Source: Diacronema lutheri
Taxonomy: Eukaryota; Haptophyta; Pavlovophyceae; Pavlovales; Pavlovaceae
Direction of reading: 5' to 3'
Length of the DNA: 64,000 nt
Assembly (NCBI GenBank): GCA_019448385.1
Contig: JAGTXO010000006.1
Location: 868,001 to 932,000 of the forward strand
Shown: positions 1 to 9,152 of the stretch, piece after piece
Layout: each line of letters starts with the position of its first letter
How positions within the stretch are numbered: the first letter of the stretch is position 1
Made by a program: the position numbers and the translations under genes
The notes under the pieces: generated by a model
The model's database searches: none
What the model saw: the letters and a program-made list of their open reading frames with translations, nothing else
Told to the model about the DNA's origin: nothing

Positions 1-2216
1 CGCGCGGAGGCAGAGCGGTAGCACGACCACGAGCACCTGCCCAAACCGGTCCGCATCCGCGCATGCTTTGCGCAGGTTGCGCAGCGCCACCTTGAGCGCA
101 TGCTGCGAGCACCCCGTGTCGCCCACCCTAACCCTGCTCGTGCCGAAATCCGCGTAACGCAGCAGGGCGATGAGGCAAGTGGATGGGACCACGTGGGGGT
201 GGGTATCTCCCGGCGACAGAATGGTGCTGAGGGCCAGCGAGAAACTGTCCGAGCCGCCCCGCCCGCCGGGCAAAGCGTCCTTCACGGAGTCCTCCATCTG
301 CAGACTGTGGGCACGTCAGTGTCCGGATGGCGGCCCGGATGATACTTGGGAGAATTTACATGATGCCCTGGAGAATGCCCCGCTCTCCCACAACCAGGAC
401 CCGCCAGCGCGCCGAGCCTACTCGTTTGCCCGCGCCGCCTCTCTTTGCGCGCCCGAGCGCGGCCTCCGAGCGCGGCCAACGTCCTCCGGGGGCGTGCATC
501 GTGGCTGCTCGGAGGGGCTGCGACGCGGCGAAAGCTCGCTGCGCGGCCGCAACGTGAGCGCGCGCGCGCGGCCGCGCGCCGGCCTGCGCTGCTCTGCACG
601 GCCGCGCGCCGGCCTGCGCAGCCTCGTCGCGCAGCGTGAGCGCGAGCGCGCGCGCGGTGAGCTCGGCGGATGGGTGCGCGGCGGCGTTGGCGGCGGGTGC
701 GGCGGCAGGCTGGGCGGCGGGTTTGGACGGAGAGTGTCGGGGAAGAACGGGGCGCATCCTGGTTGGGAGTTGGACGGCGCCCACCACGCGCTGGCGGATC
801 CTGGTTGCCACCACCACCAAACCCCCCCCCCCCCCCCCCCGGAGACGAGGACCAGGGGCATGGCCGACTCGCTGCGCCGCACAGCGCGCGGCGCGCGGCA
901 TGCTGCGCGACCTCAAGCACATCCAGCCGCGCTCCGCCCACGCAACGCGCGCAATGCCGCGTTGCACTGCGGGCGTGCACGTGCGGCTCTCACGCGCACT
1001 GTGTTGCACGAACGGCATCACGCCACCCAGCTGCGTCCGGACCACGCGCCGCGCGCAGGCGACCACACAGGGGCGCGCCGCGCCGCGCGTGCGCGCCCTC
1101 GCAACCGTTGCAGCACGCTCTGCCTTGCACTGCGCCGAGCCGCCGCGCGCTGTGCGCGTGCATGCAGGGCGCACGCGTGCGACGAAGCGCGCGCGCGGCG
1201 AGGCGCGCGGGCGGCTCGCTGCGCGGGCGGCAACGCGCCCAGCTGCGCCCAGGCCAGGCGCGCGCCCGCGAGTGCCACCGGGACGCACTGCCCCCGCCGG
1301 GGTCGCCGCGCGCTCTGTGCGTGCGCTCGCGCGCTGCGAGCGCGGCGGAACGTTCGTGCATGGCGCGAAGAGCGCGGCACCCGAAGACGGCTGCCCCGAG
1401 CCCGCGCCGGGTGGCAGCGAGCGGCGGCACCTCCTCGGCGAGCCCGCCCCGCGCCTTCCCCTCCACGTGGCGTTTTGAGGCAGACGGACACGCGCCCACA
1501 CTGCGACTGGGCACGCTGCTCGAGGCAGACACGCACCCAACGCGCGCGCACCACGCGCCCGCGTCGGCGGGCCGGTGTGAACGAGCGAGAGCTCGGTGTC
1601 GCCAACGGGGGCACGGGCGCGAGTTCGGTCCGCCTCTCGACGGACGCAGGCGACGCTGCCGGGAACTTCCCCGACGCCTGCACATCCAGGGCTTCGAGGT
1701 ACAGAGCTGGGCAACAGTGCCGCTCGTCACCGATGAGGCGGCCAAGCTCGCTATCCTTGCTGCCCTCGGCTCCGCCAAACAGCCGGGCGACCCAACGGTT
1801 CGTGATCGCCTGGCCGCCAGGTGCGAACCGCGCCCGTGCAAGCGCTTCGCCGCATTCTCCGCCCCGCTGCGGACGTCCGCCTGCCGGCCGCGAACACGGC
1901 CGGTGCGCGTTGCCGCCTGGCCCAACACGAAAACGCGCCCGCCCCCGAGGCCGCAGGTCCTACCTGCCCAAGCGCAGCCCAACGGCACGCAGACAGCCCG
2001 CCTTGGCAACCGACTCGTGCGCGAGCGCTCCGCCCTCCACAAGAGCATGCCCCACGCCACCGCCGACGCGGAGCCAGCGCAGCCGACGCCCCTCCGCGAC
2101 GCTCGCGCCGCAAGGCGCAAGGGCCCCGGCGAGACGGCGTCAACCAAGCCCGCCGCTGGCACAGCGCCGGCACCCGGAGCCCACCCCGAGCCCACCCCAA
2201 GCCCCCGGCGCACGCC

Positions 2217-2220
<4 letters not shown>

Positions 2221-2250
<30 letters not shown>
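2221..2250 (+). repeat. Poly-C tract, 30 bases
   Basis: An uninterrupted run of 30 C. Similar long C or G runs recur across the window (822-840, 2641-2675, 3256-3278, 12544-12563, 14294-14312, 32720-32743), several inside introns. Confidence 0.95.
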
Positions 2251-2251
<1 letters not shown>

Positions 2252-2640
2252 ATCGGCGGACCGATTGCGTTTTGGTGCGCCGGGCTCAAAGCGCCATCGC
2301 AGTGGGCGGGCCCGCAGACGCAGACGCTGACATGCCCAACGCTGGGCACTGAGGCCGCAGGCCGGCCCTCCTGGACCTGGCGGGCAGCGGGCCACGCGAG
2401 CCTCGCACTGACCGTGGCGGTCGCTGCCACCGTGATAGCTGCGGGTGCGGCGGCCTTGGCCCCAACCCCATCATCCGTCTTCATCCCCGCCCTGCTCGCG
2501 CTCGCGGCCTACGTCGGCAATCCCTGCACCGGGATCCGCCCCGCGAAGTCCACACAAGACTCCCGTGCTGCACGCCAGCCGCGCGCGCCGACGCGCGCCG
2601 CTCCCACACGCTCACCTCAGTTTCCGCGGGCGGCCCAACG

Positions 2641-2675
<35 letters not shown>
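2641..2675 (+). repeat. Poly-C tract, 35 bases
   Basis: An uninterrupted run of 35 C about 95 bases upstream of the LINE endonuclease-like reading frame. True length in the genome may differ because such runs are hard to sequence. Confidence 0.95.
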
Positions 2676-2677
<2 letters not shown>

Positions 2678-2739
2678 CATGCGGCCATCGAGCCGCATTA
2701 GCACACCCGCCCGGGGCCTCCCGCCGCACCCGCAGCGGC

Positions 2740-2930
2740 TCGACGCCTTGAATCCTCCCGTCCCCCGGGGTGAGGCCTCCAACCCGGGCCCAGCGCGCTC
2801 CGACTGCCTCACGCTCGCCAGCGCCAACCTCGGCGGCATGGTAGGCCCCGAGCGAAAAGCCGCACTTCTCGCCGTCCTCGTCAGGCGCAAGTACGATGTC
2901 GTGCTCCTACTGCCGACGCGGCTCTCGCGC
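2740..2930 (+). mobile_element. LINE remnant: 2A-like motif and start of the endonuclease domain
   Basis: In one frame the peptide has GEASNPGP (2769-2792) followed about 8 residues later by LTLASANLGGM and then a segment ending KYDVVLL. This is the usual opening of the apurinic endonuclease domain in non-LTR retrotransposons, where a 2A-like NPGP sits just before a line of the form (V/L)xxxxxNxxGL and a later D-V-(V/L)-(F/L)-L. Known for the family: 2A-like motifs near the N terminus can cause ribosome skipping. The domain stops matching after about 60 residues, no reverse transcriptase is seen, and the next 300 bases run into a microsatellite, so this is a short remnant. The hydrophobic Ala/Leu/Val run encoded around 2400-2520 could be part of the same ORF. 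By-eye call. Confidence 0.5.
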
Positions 2931-3217
2931 GCGCGGACTACCGCGCCGGGCAGATCGCCGCAGACGCACGTGAGTGCACACGTGCGGACAAGGCGCACAC
3001 GCTCGACGTCCAGCCAGCGCACGTGCACGTGCACGCCACTGGTCACATTTAAGCGTCCGTGCTCGCCCACAGCGTCGCCATCCACAAGATGCGCGCTGGA
3101 GCCATCCAAGCAGGGCTCTGCCTGCTCGGCTTCCGCAAGGCAATTTGGGCCGCGGACAGCGGACAGCGGACGGCGTGCGCGTGCGAGGTGCGAAAGGAGG
3201 AAGGAGGTAGGGAGAGT

Positions 3218-3218
<1 letters not shown>

Positions 3219-3273
<55 letters not shown>

Positions 3274-3278
3274 GGGGG
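3219..3278 (+). repeat. (GT)n microsatellite running into a poly-G tract
   Basis: About 19 GT units are followed directly by 23 G, then GA-rich sequence. On the minus strand this reads as poly-C then CA repeats and lies just past the readable end of the ubiquitin-protease-like gene, where it could form part of an intron or 3' region. Confidence 0.95.
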
Positions 3279-3299
3279 AGGGGGAGGGCACAGCGGCCG

Positions 3300-4491
3300 C
3301 CGGAGACGAGGACGCACTCACCGCTGTTGGCGGCTGCGAGCGCGTCACGGAGACAACTTGGCGGGCCTCGCGCGCAGCTGGGCCGATCGCCGCCGTAGAG
3401 ATGTCTGCAGCCGTCTCCGCGATGCCGATCGTCGCATCTGTTGGCACCGCTGCCATCTGCCGCACCCGCGGCACGGCTGCCGGCAAGGTCGGCGCGTCGG
3501 GCTCCGAGCTCGGCCACGCAGGCGATGCGGCCGACGGCGGTGACGCTAAGCCCAGCGCCGGTTCCAACGGCTCCACGTCGAGCCGGCTGTAAACGAGCAT
3601 GCTCGCACCACTTGCCCACGCCAGCGCGTCGGACTCAGGCACGTTGTAGATCTGCGCGGGCAACGCGCGTGCGCGCGGCAGGCGCGCGCGCGAGCTTTCA
3701 GGCCACGCGCGCGTGCCGCGCGGGAGGACGGGGCGGTTGCGGCTGCGCTCGACCGCCGGTCGTGGCACCGTGCGACCGTGCGCGCCGCCGCACGTTGTAG
3801 TCGTCGCACGGAAGCCAAGCCTCGTTGCGGAGCACGATGGCGACAAGATGCCCGCTCATCGGCCCCTCGCCCACGTGCACCACGCCGGCGACGAGGAGGT
3901 GGTCGCGCCCGCCGAGTAGCAGCCGCGGCGCGCACACGAGCGCGCGGTTGTTCTTGCACTGCGGGCCATTGCCGCGCGTCGTGCGCGGCGCCTCGGCAGC
4001 GATGCTGGCTGGCGTGAGCACGCCCGAGTGGCCCGCGTTCGTGTGGCCATCCCGCGGCGGCCCAGCGGCGCCCCCCAGAGCGTGTGCAAGCGCGCGCGCC
4101 GCATCGCCGCCGACGCTGACGAGTACGGCGATGCCCTCGCCGGCCTCTGAAGGCACGGCGATCTGCTCGAGCACTGGCCCGACGCGTGTGTCGGCTTCGA
4201 AGGCCGCAGCGAGCCCGGGCACTCGGCCGAGCAGCAACCGGAAGAACTCAGCGGCATCCTGCGGCGTCCTTCGCGCGCCACGGCCCGAGATGACGTCAAT
4301 GCCGGACACAAGACACAGCCGTGTCGGCGCCTTGGTGTCCTCGATCAGCGTGCCAAAGTCCCGAAAACGCGCCCTCTCGACGCTGTTGGCACGGCGCGAA
4401 GCGGAGCGAAGCATCGCACGGAGCACGTTCAGGGCGAAGAGCGATTGCATAAGGACGGTCGTGTAGCACGCGTCGCTCTCGTTTTTCGCGC
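3300..4491 (-). CDS. Ubiquitin-specific-protease-like (peptidase C19) gene, ends unresolved
   Basis: The predicted protein has the landmarks of the USP fold in order: a Cys box (SDACYTTVLMQSLF, near 4470-4430), the QDAAEFFRLLL helix, and a His box (GPMSGHLVAIVLRN then WLPCDDYN), finishing with the usual last strand (ASMLVYSRL). USPs remove ubiquitin from proteins. The catalytic Cys and His are present. A 142-base intron (3652-3793, GT-AG) joins CDDYN to IYNVPES in frame. The first visible exon starts after an AG acceptor at 4492, so there must be at least one upstream exon; it was not found, and an inverted-repeat element lies at 4804. The C-terminal tail beyond the last strand is Ala/Ser/Pro-rich and its stop is uncertain because of the microsatellite. 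It could be a host gene or cargo of a mobile element. Spacer residues around the Cys are unusual for a host USP (Asn-Thr before Cys is replaced). Confidence 0.6.
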
Positions 4492-4751
4492 CTGCGCCGC
4501 GCCGCGCAGCGCCGGGTGTGCGGGGTGCGCACGCACGGTTTGCGGCGGGGTGGAGGGCGCGCGTCGTGGTCCTCGTGGTGAGCGCCTGCACGGCTTGCCG
4601 GGCTCGCGGGGTGGAGGGCCCAGCGTCACGCCGCGTCGTGGTCCTGCCGCTCCTCCGTGGCGCGCGGATGGCGCTCCTCCGTGACGCAGCCGAACGACGC
4701 CGCGGCGTCACGGCCCGGGCGCAGTCGCTATCCTGGACGCCACGGATGGCG

Positions 4752-4799
4752 GACGCCATGCTGTCGAGGCGCCATGCTGTCGAGGCGCCATGCTCTGAG
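4752..4799 (+). repeat. 16-bp tandem repeat, three units
   Basis: The unit ggcgccatgctgtcga is repeated three times with small changes, immediately left of the inverted-repeat element. It contains a palindromic GGCGCC in each unit. Confidence 0.85.
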
Positions 4800-4803
4800 G
4801 CGC

Positions 4804-5265
4804 CGCCGCTTTCTAAAAGGGTGTAGGGTGTAGGGTGTAGGATGCAAAACAAGCCCTCCCCACATTTGGGCCCGACGTCATTCCTTCCTTCGTCACAGCG
4901 TCATTCCTTCTCCCCCTATGGGACTTTCATAACCGTACTGATCCTACACCCTACACTATGTAAATGCCGTCCCGGCCGTTCCCGCTGCCGGCGTGCACAG
5001 GATCGACGCCCTGATTTCGGCCTGATGTTGCGTGCGCCCTTTCGCTCGCTCCGTTTGTCCAGCCTCGGCCCCGTGCGCGCCCCTCCTGCTGACCCGCCTG
5101 TAAGATGTAAATACTTGGAGAATAGATCCATCCTACACTAAGTAAAGGTACTCGTATGTGAGTAACGTCACGGCTTCGAAGAAGGAATGACGTCGGGCCC
5201 AAATGTGGGGAGGGCTTGTTTTGCATCCTACACCCTACACCCTACACCCTTTTAGAAAGCGGCGC
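4804..5265. mobile_element. Short inverted-repeat element (MITE-like) with telomere-like ends
   Basis: About 84 bases at 4804-4887 reappear as a near-perfect reverse complement at 5182-5265. Each terminal repeat has CTTTCTAAAA, then three units of a 7-base GGGTGTA repeat, then a shared sequence containing CCCGACGTCATTCC. The interior is under 300 bases and includes a nested 139-bp insertion, so the element has no coding capacity and looks like a non-autonomous, foldback or MITE-type DNA transposon. No clear target-site duplication is visible because both flanks are GGCGCC-rich. The superfamily cannot be named from sequence alone. Confidence 0.75.
4966..5104 (-). mobile_element. 139-bp mobile module, copy 1, flanked by 8-bp duplication
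   Basis: This 139-base segment lies inside the inverted-repeat element and is bounded on both sides by ATGTAAAT (4958-4965 and 5105-5112), a perfect 8-base direct repeat that looks like a target-site duplication. An almost identical 139-base copy sits at 10556-10694 in the opposite orientation. The segment begins CTTACAGGCGGG and ends GGGACGGC when read on the minus strand; there are no obvious terminal inverted repeats, poly-A tail or RNA polymerase III boxes, so its class is unknown. The insertion is younger than the element that hosts it. Confidence 0.75.
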
Positions 5266-5681
5266 CGAAGGTGGGAGGATGCCACCCGTATGCGCGCGTT
5301 TGAACGTGCGCGGACGGCCGTTGGCTTCGCGCCCTTTCGCCCACGGTTTGCGCGCCAACGGACCAGTCCTCCGCGGGCGCCGCGCATCGTCTCAGGGGCG
5401 GTCGGTGTGGTACGCCGCGCGCATCGTCAGCGCCGCGGCGTCGAGCTCGGCGAGCGAGGGCGCGTACGTGACGCCGCTCAGCACCTCGTCCGCGCCCGCC
5501 CTCGTCGCGCTCGCCGCCTCCGCAGTGCGCGCAGGCGGCTTCGTGACGGCACGCGAGGCCACGCCGCGCGCCGCAGGTGCCTTCGCGCGCTGCATCGTCT
5601 GTCTGCCGGTCCGACGCGCTCTGCTCTGAACGAACGGACGGCACGCCCGACGAGATCTCGTCGCGTGCACGCTCGCACAGC

Positions 5682-6513
5682 ATGTACCCCCAGAACGTCT
5701 CCGAGCTGCTGCCCGACGAGATCTTCGGCGACGAGCTGCTCGTCGACCGGCACTACCGCGTGCGCATCCTTCAGCGCGTCGCCCGCCGCCGCGATGCGGC
5801 CGAGGCCAACTTTTGGCTCGACGGCGGGCCCGCCGACTCGGTCGTCGGCGCGTGCATGTGCGGCCGAATCTACGCGCTCAAGTGCATGGGCCGGCTCGTC
5901 CGCGGCGCCCGGATCCTCGCGCTGCTGCGCAAAATGTGGCGCTCGCCACGTGCCGCGCACACCTCATGGGCCACATGCTCCAGCGCATCGTCGGCGACAG
6001 CGGCGTCGCGCGGCTGCTGCAGCTGGTTGCAGCTCGTTCGCGAGGATCACGACACGCTCAACGCCGAGCACCAGGCCTTGGAAGCACAGCATGACACCGG
6101 CCAAGTCATGCGACGGCATGTGCGCGCGCGCCGACGCGCTCTCCAAGGACCTCGCACGGGCGCACGAGCACGCTCACAAGCTCGATGGCTATCTGGTGTG
6201 GTGCAGCGAGCGCCTCGGTGAGAGTGACTCTTTCAACGGAGCGCTCGAGAACCTGAACACGCGGTGCAGCATGAGATGTGCTGGCTCCACGCCGAGATGT
6301 CGTCGCTCGTTGCGAGTTCGCCCGAGGCTTACGCGAACGACAGCGAGGCCACCGACTTCAAGGACCACGGCGTGTGCGTCGAGTTCGATGTCTTCAACCG
6401 CGACGGGGTCGAGGGCGCGCCCGTGCCCGCGACCGCGCCCACGAAGGCAGAGCCGGGCATCGAGTCCGAGTGCATCGCGCCCGCACAGGCAGAGCCGGGC
6501 AGCGAGTCCGAAG

Positions 6514-6546
<33 letters not shown>

Positions 6547-6590
6547 GGCAGAGCCGCGCACCGAGCCCAAGTGAGCCAACGTGCCGCCGA
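5682..6590 (+). pseudogene. Broken coding-like stretch, product unknown
   Basis: From the ATG at 5682 there is a protein-like segment of about 88 residues (start MYPQNVSELLPDEIFGDELL) with balanced composition, and further protein-like segments lie downstream in other frames, including helical, charged stretches that look like a coiled coil and an acidic tail with a repeated KAEPGIESE-type unit. The open frame changes several times, about four, so the gene is probably dead, or it has several introns I could not define. I do not recognise any family. The stretch follows directly on the inverted-repeat element. Confidence 0.4.
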
Positions 6591-6640
6591 ACTCGCCCAA
6601 GCTCTCGTCGGTCGACAGTCAGGCCACCGAGTACAAGACC

Positions 6641-7307
6641 TCCTACGCGAACTCACGTGCTCGCCACCTGCAACGCCTCGAGTTTACGCACGCGTTCGAG
6701 TCTGTGCAGGCCGAGGTCGCTTAGCCAAAGCGCGCCAAGGTTCCGGCCACCGGCGCATCCAGCCGCTGGCTGCGCAACACGGCGGTGCGCAACACCCGCA
6801 GCTCGGCCAACGGCAAGTAGCGCGCCGGCGCAGCGCACGGTATGCCGCGGCGAGCTCAGTCGCGAAGAGTGTCCGACTGGCCGCGCCCTCCACGGGGTGC
6901 ACGCGCACTCGGCGCGGTCCGGTCAGTCAGGGGGCCTCAGCTTGCGCGATGCCAGTTGCGAGCCCCCCCGGAATCCGCCATTCTATTCTACTAGGCGTAA
7001 ATCACCCAAGCCCTTCCGGTCGCCCGCATTCCGGGGTCGGACCCGCCGTCGGCCCGGCTCGGGCCCTCCGTCCGCCGCGCCCGCTCGACCCCGAATTCTA
7101 CTCCAAATCGGCCGGTCAGGAGGGTGTCTCGGTCCTAGGCTCGTCATAAGCCTCGCCCCGACCCCTCGAGCGCTCATTGGCTGGCTTTTAACCCTTGATT
7201 GTACGACCCGGGTCGTACTCTCAGCCTTACACTGGCCGGACCAGCCCGGACCGCGCCGTATATAGGGCAGAGCGTGCGGCTGGGCGTGGCAGCGGCTCGC
7301 GCGCGCG
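6641..7307. other. Intergenic stretch without a gene; contains an 18-bp perfect palindrome
   Basis: No coding or RNA gene is recognisable. The palindrome GTACGACCCGGGTCGTAC lies at 7201-7218, about 90 bases past the stop codon of the ROK kinase. A TATATAG motif occurs at 7259-7265. Function of either is unknown. Confidence 0.5.
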
Positions 7308-8330
7308 TCATGCGCCGCGCGCGGGCGGCAATCCGCGGACCGCCGCTGCCGCGCCGACCACGCCCGACTTGCTGCCGGCGTGCGCGACGCAGATGGTCGG
7401 GGTCGGCCCGATCTGCCACCAGATGCGCTTGAGCTCGGCGCGGAGGGGCTCGATGAGGCGGTCCGCCGCGCCACTCAGCCCGCCGGCGAGGACGAGCACG
7501 TCCGGATCGAAAGCGCGGCACAGGTTGAGGCAGCCGAGCGCCAGGTCCTGCACCGCGTCGGCGAGGACGGCCGCGCAGAGCGCATCGTTCGCGTGCGCCG
7601 GATCGAAGAGGTCCTCGCACACGAGCGCGCGGCCGAGCGCCCTGAGCGATCCCGCGGCGGAGGACTTTCCGAGCGCCTCGTTGGCGCGCGCCGCGATCGC
7701 GCTCGCCGAGCAGTGCGCCTCGAAGCAGCCGTGCTGCCCGCACACGCACGCGCGACCGCCCGGCCGAATGATGGCATGGCCGCCCTCCACGTTGCACACG
7801 AGGGGCTGGCCGTCGATGAGCACGCCGATGCCGATGCCCGTGCCGAGCGTGAGCATCACCAAGTTCTGCACGGTCGCGTGCCGGCCGATGCCCACCCACG
7901 CCTCCGCCAGCGCCGCCGCGTGCGCGTCGTTGGTGACGGCCAGGCGCGTGCCGCGCGGGAGCAGCGCCGCGAATTCGGAGACGAGGTTGACTTCCCGCCA
8001 GGACGGGAAATTGCCGGCGGCATGGACAACACCGCGGCGGATCAGCCCCGGACAACCCACGCCGAGCGCGGTGATGTCCCCGTGCGCGGCGCCCGCCGCG
8101 TGCACGAGCCGAGAGATCATCGTGTCCGCGAGCGCAATCACGAGGCCCGGCGTGCGTTCGTGCATTGCGACGGGCAGCTTGACCTCGTCGCTGTGCAAGA
8201 TCACGCCGTTTTGCGCGTCAACCACCGCCCCCTTCAAGCTCGTCCCGCCAATGTCGATCCCAACGAGGAGGGCAGGTCGTGCCGGCTCGATCTCGGCCGG
8301 CTCGATCGCGGGCGGATGATTGGGCGCCAT
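7308..8330 (-). CDS. ROK-family sugar kinase (glucokinase / N-acetylhexosamine kinase type)
   Basis: Single-exon gene of 340 residues. It has the ATP-binding opening GIDIGGTSLKGAVVD, the catalytic-Asp segment NDAHAAALAE, a glycine-rich LTLGTGIGIG turn, and the ROK zinc signature: EGGHAIIRPGG followed by CVCGQHGCFE, i.e. a His and three Cys. ROK kinases phosphorylate glucose, N-acetylglucosamine or N-acetylmannosamine at the 6-position using ATP; the substrate cannot be told from the sequence. The N terminus before the kinase fold is short (about 25 residues, Pro/Glu-rich) with no clear targeting signal, so a cytosolic enzyme is likely. The ATG at 8328-8330 was chosen because upstream in-frame codons are not ATG. 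It is head to head with the thioesterase gene, 45 bases away. ROK enzymes are mainly bacterial, so gene transfer is possible. Confidence 0.9.
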   Translation of the reverse strand: MAPNHPPAIEPAEIEPARPALLVGIDIGGTSLKGAVVDAQNGVILHSDEVKLPVAMHERTPGLVIALADTMISRLVHAAGAAHGDITALGVGCPGLIRRGVVHAAGNFPSWREVNLVSEFAALLPRGTRLAVTNDAHAAALAEAWVGIGRHATVQNLVMLTLGTGIGIGVLIDGQPLVCNVEGGHAIIRPGGRACVCGQHGCFEAHCSASAIAARANEALGKSSAAGSLRALGRALVCEDLFDPAHANDALCAAVLADAVQDLALGCLNLCRAFDPDVLVLAGGLSGAADRLIEPLRAELKRIWWQIGPTPTICVAHAGSKSGVVGAAAAVRGLPPARGA

Positions 8331-8375
8331 TCTCGACGGGGGCAATTTAAATTCGACGGTGCGGCCGTGCGGGCT
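8331..8375. promoter_or_regulatory. Shared 45-bp spacer between divergent genes, with AATTTAAATT
   Basis: Only 45 bases separate the ROK kinase and thioesterase start codons. The spacer carries the self-complementary AATTTAAATT (8344-8353), one of the few A/T runs nearby, so it can be read the same way for both genes. TTTAAA-like motifs also precede several other starts in this window. Its role as a core promoter element is inferred. Confidence 0.45.
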
Positions 8376-9072
8376 ATGGTCGTCGTGCACGCGCCGCGGG
8401 TGGCGCTCGCCATCCTGCGCGGGCGCGCACAGCGCGCCAGGTCGAGTGGCGATGAGGGCTGGGGCTTTTTCAAGCCGCACGTCTACTCTGCGCGCGCCGG
8501 CGTGTTCTTCGACATTGACGGCATGGGGCACATGAACAATGCAGCCTACCTCGTGCACTGCGAATTGGCGCGCTGGTGCGGAGCGCGTGCGCCCGCCCCT
8601 CTCGCGCCCGTCCGCCACCTCGTGAAGCGGTAGCGCGCACCCTCCTTGCTACGCGCACAGGGAGCTTACGGCTGCGACCGGCATGCTCGAGTACGCGATG
8701 AAGGAGCGCGCCGCGTTCATCGTCGCGATGACGGCGATTCGTTACAAGCGCGAGATCAAGCCGCTGCAGCGCTTTGAGATCCACACGCAGCTCATCGCAT
8801 CGGACGACAAGTGGATGACGCTTGCGCACGAGTTTCGCGCGCCGGACACCGGCGACCCCCTCGCGGTCGCGCTGTGCAGAGCCGTGCTCAAGCAGCACGG
8901 CGGCACGTGCTCGCCTCGCGCGTTGCTGCGCGCCGTCGGGCTCGACCTGGACCTGTGTCCGAAGCCGAGAGCAGAGCTGAAAGCCGCGCTTCAGTCGTGC
9001 GAGGCTCTCGACGCGGCGCTGCGGGATGCCGCGCGCTCCCAGCCCGCAGCGCCCAGACCCGCTGACCGGTGA
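8376..9072 (+). CDS. Hot-dog-fold thioesterase-like protein (THEM6 / 4HBT_2 type)
   Basis: Two exons (8376-8575 and 8661-9072; GT-AG intron of 85 bases) give 203 residues. The splice completes the Trp codon of ELARW and continues into ELTAATGMLEYAMKE without breaking frame. The segment FFDIDGMGHMNNAAYLVHCELARW resembles the first strand and helix of THEM6-like and 4-hydroxybenzoyl-CoA thioesterase-like proteins (D-x-x-x-HMNNxxY). Members hydrolyse acyl-CoA thioesters or bind acyl chains; the substrate is not predictable. The second exon supplies the rest of the fold (FIVAMTAIRYKREIKP) and an Ala-rich tail. Start choice: first ATG in frame, 45 bases from the divergent ROK kinase. Its stop lies 80 bases from that of the convergent lpxB. 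Confidence 0.8.
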
Positions 9073-9152
9073 AGGGGGACCTGACCTGTCACCTCACTCA
9101 CCTGTGCAAAAGGCACACGCACGCATGCCAGGCCGCTGCGTCGCGCGCACCA

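Larger units (their letters stand above)
1..2740. other. GC-rich low-complexity stretch, no recognisable gene
   Basis: Long reading frames are open here on both strands, but all give Arg/Ala/Pro-rich low-complexity peptides with no family motif, which is what very GC-rich DNA yields when stop codons are rare. The stretch holds three poly-C tracts (one of 19 C at 822-840). The last part, just upstream of the LINE endonuclease remnant, could be the decayed 5' region of that element. I see no promoter, RNA gene or conserved protein. Confidence 0.5.

Noticed and set aside
170-2701. An 843-codon open frame
   Set aside because: Arg/Ala/Pro-rich with poly-Pro from the C runs and no motif; long random frames are expected at this GC content, and overlapping frames are equally open.
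4815-4845. A true telomere
   Set aside because: Only three GGGTGTA units, present in inverted orientation at both ends of a short internal element.
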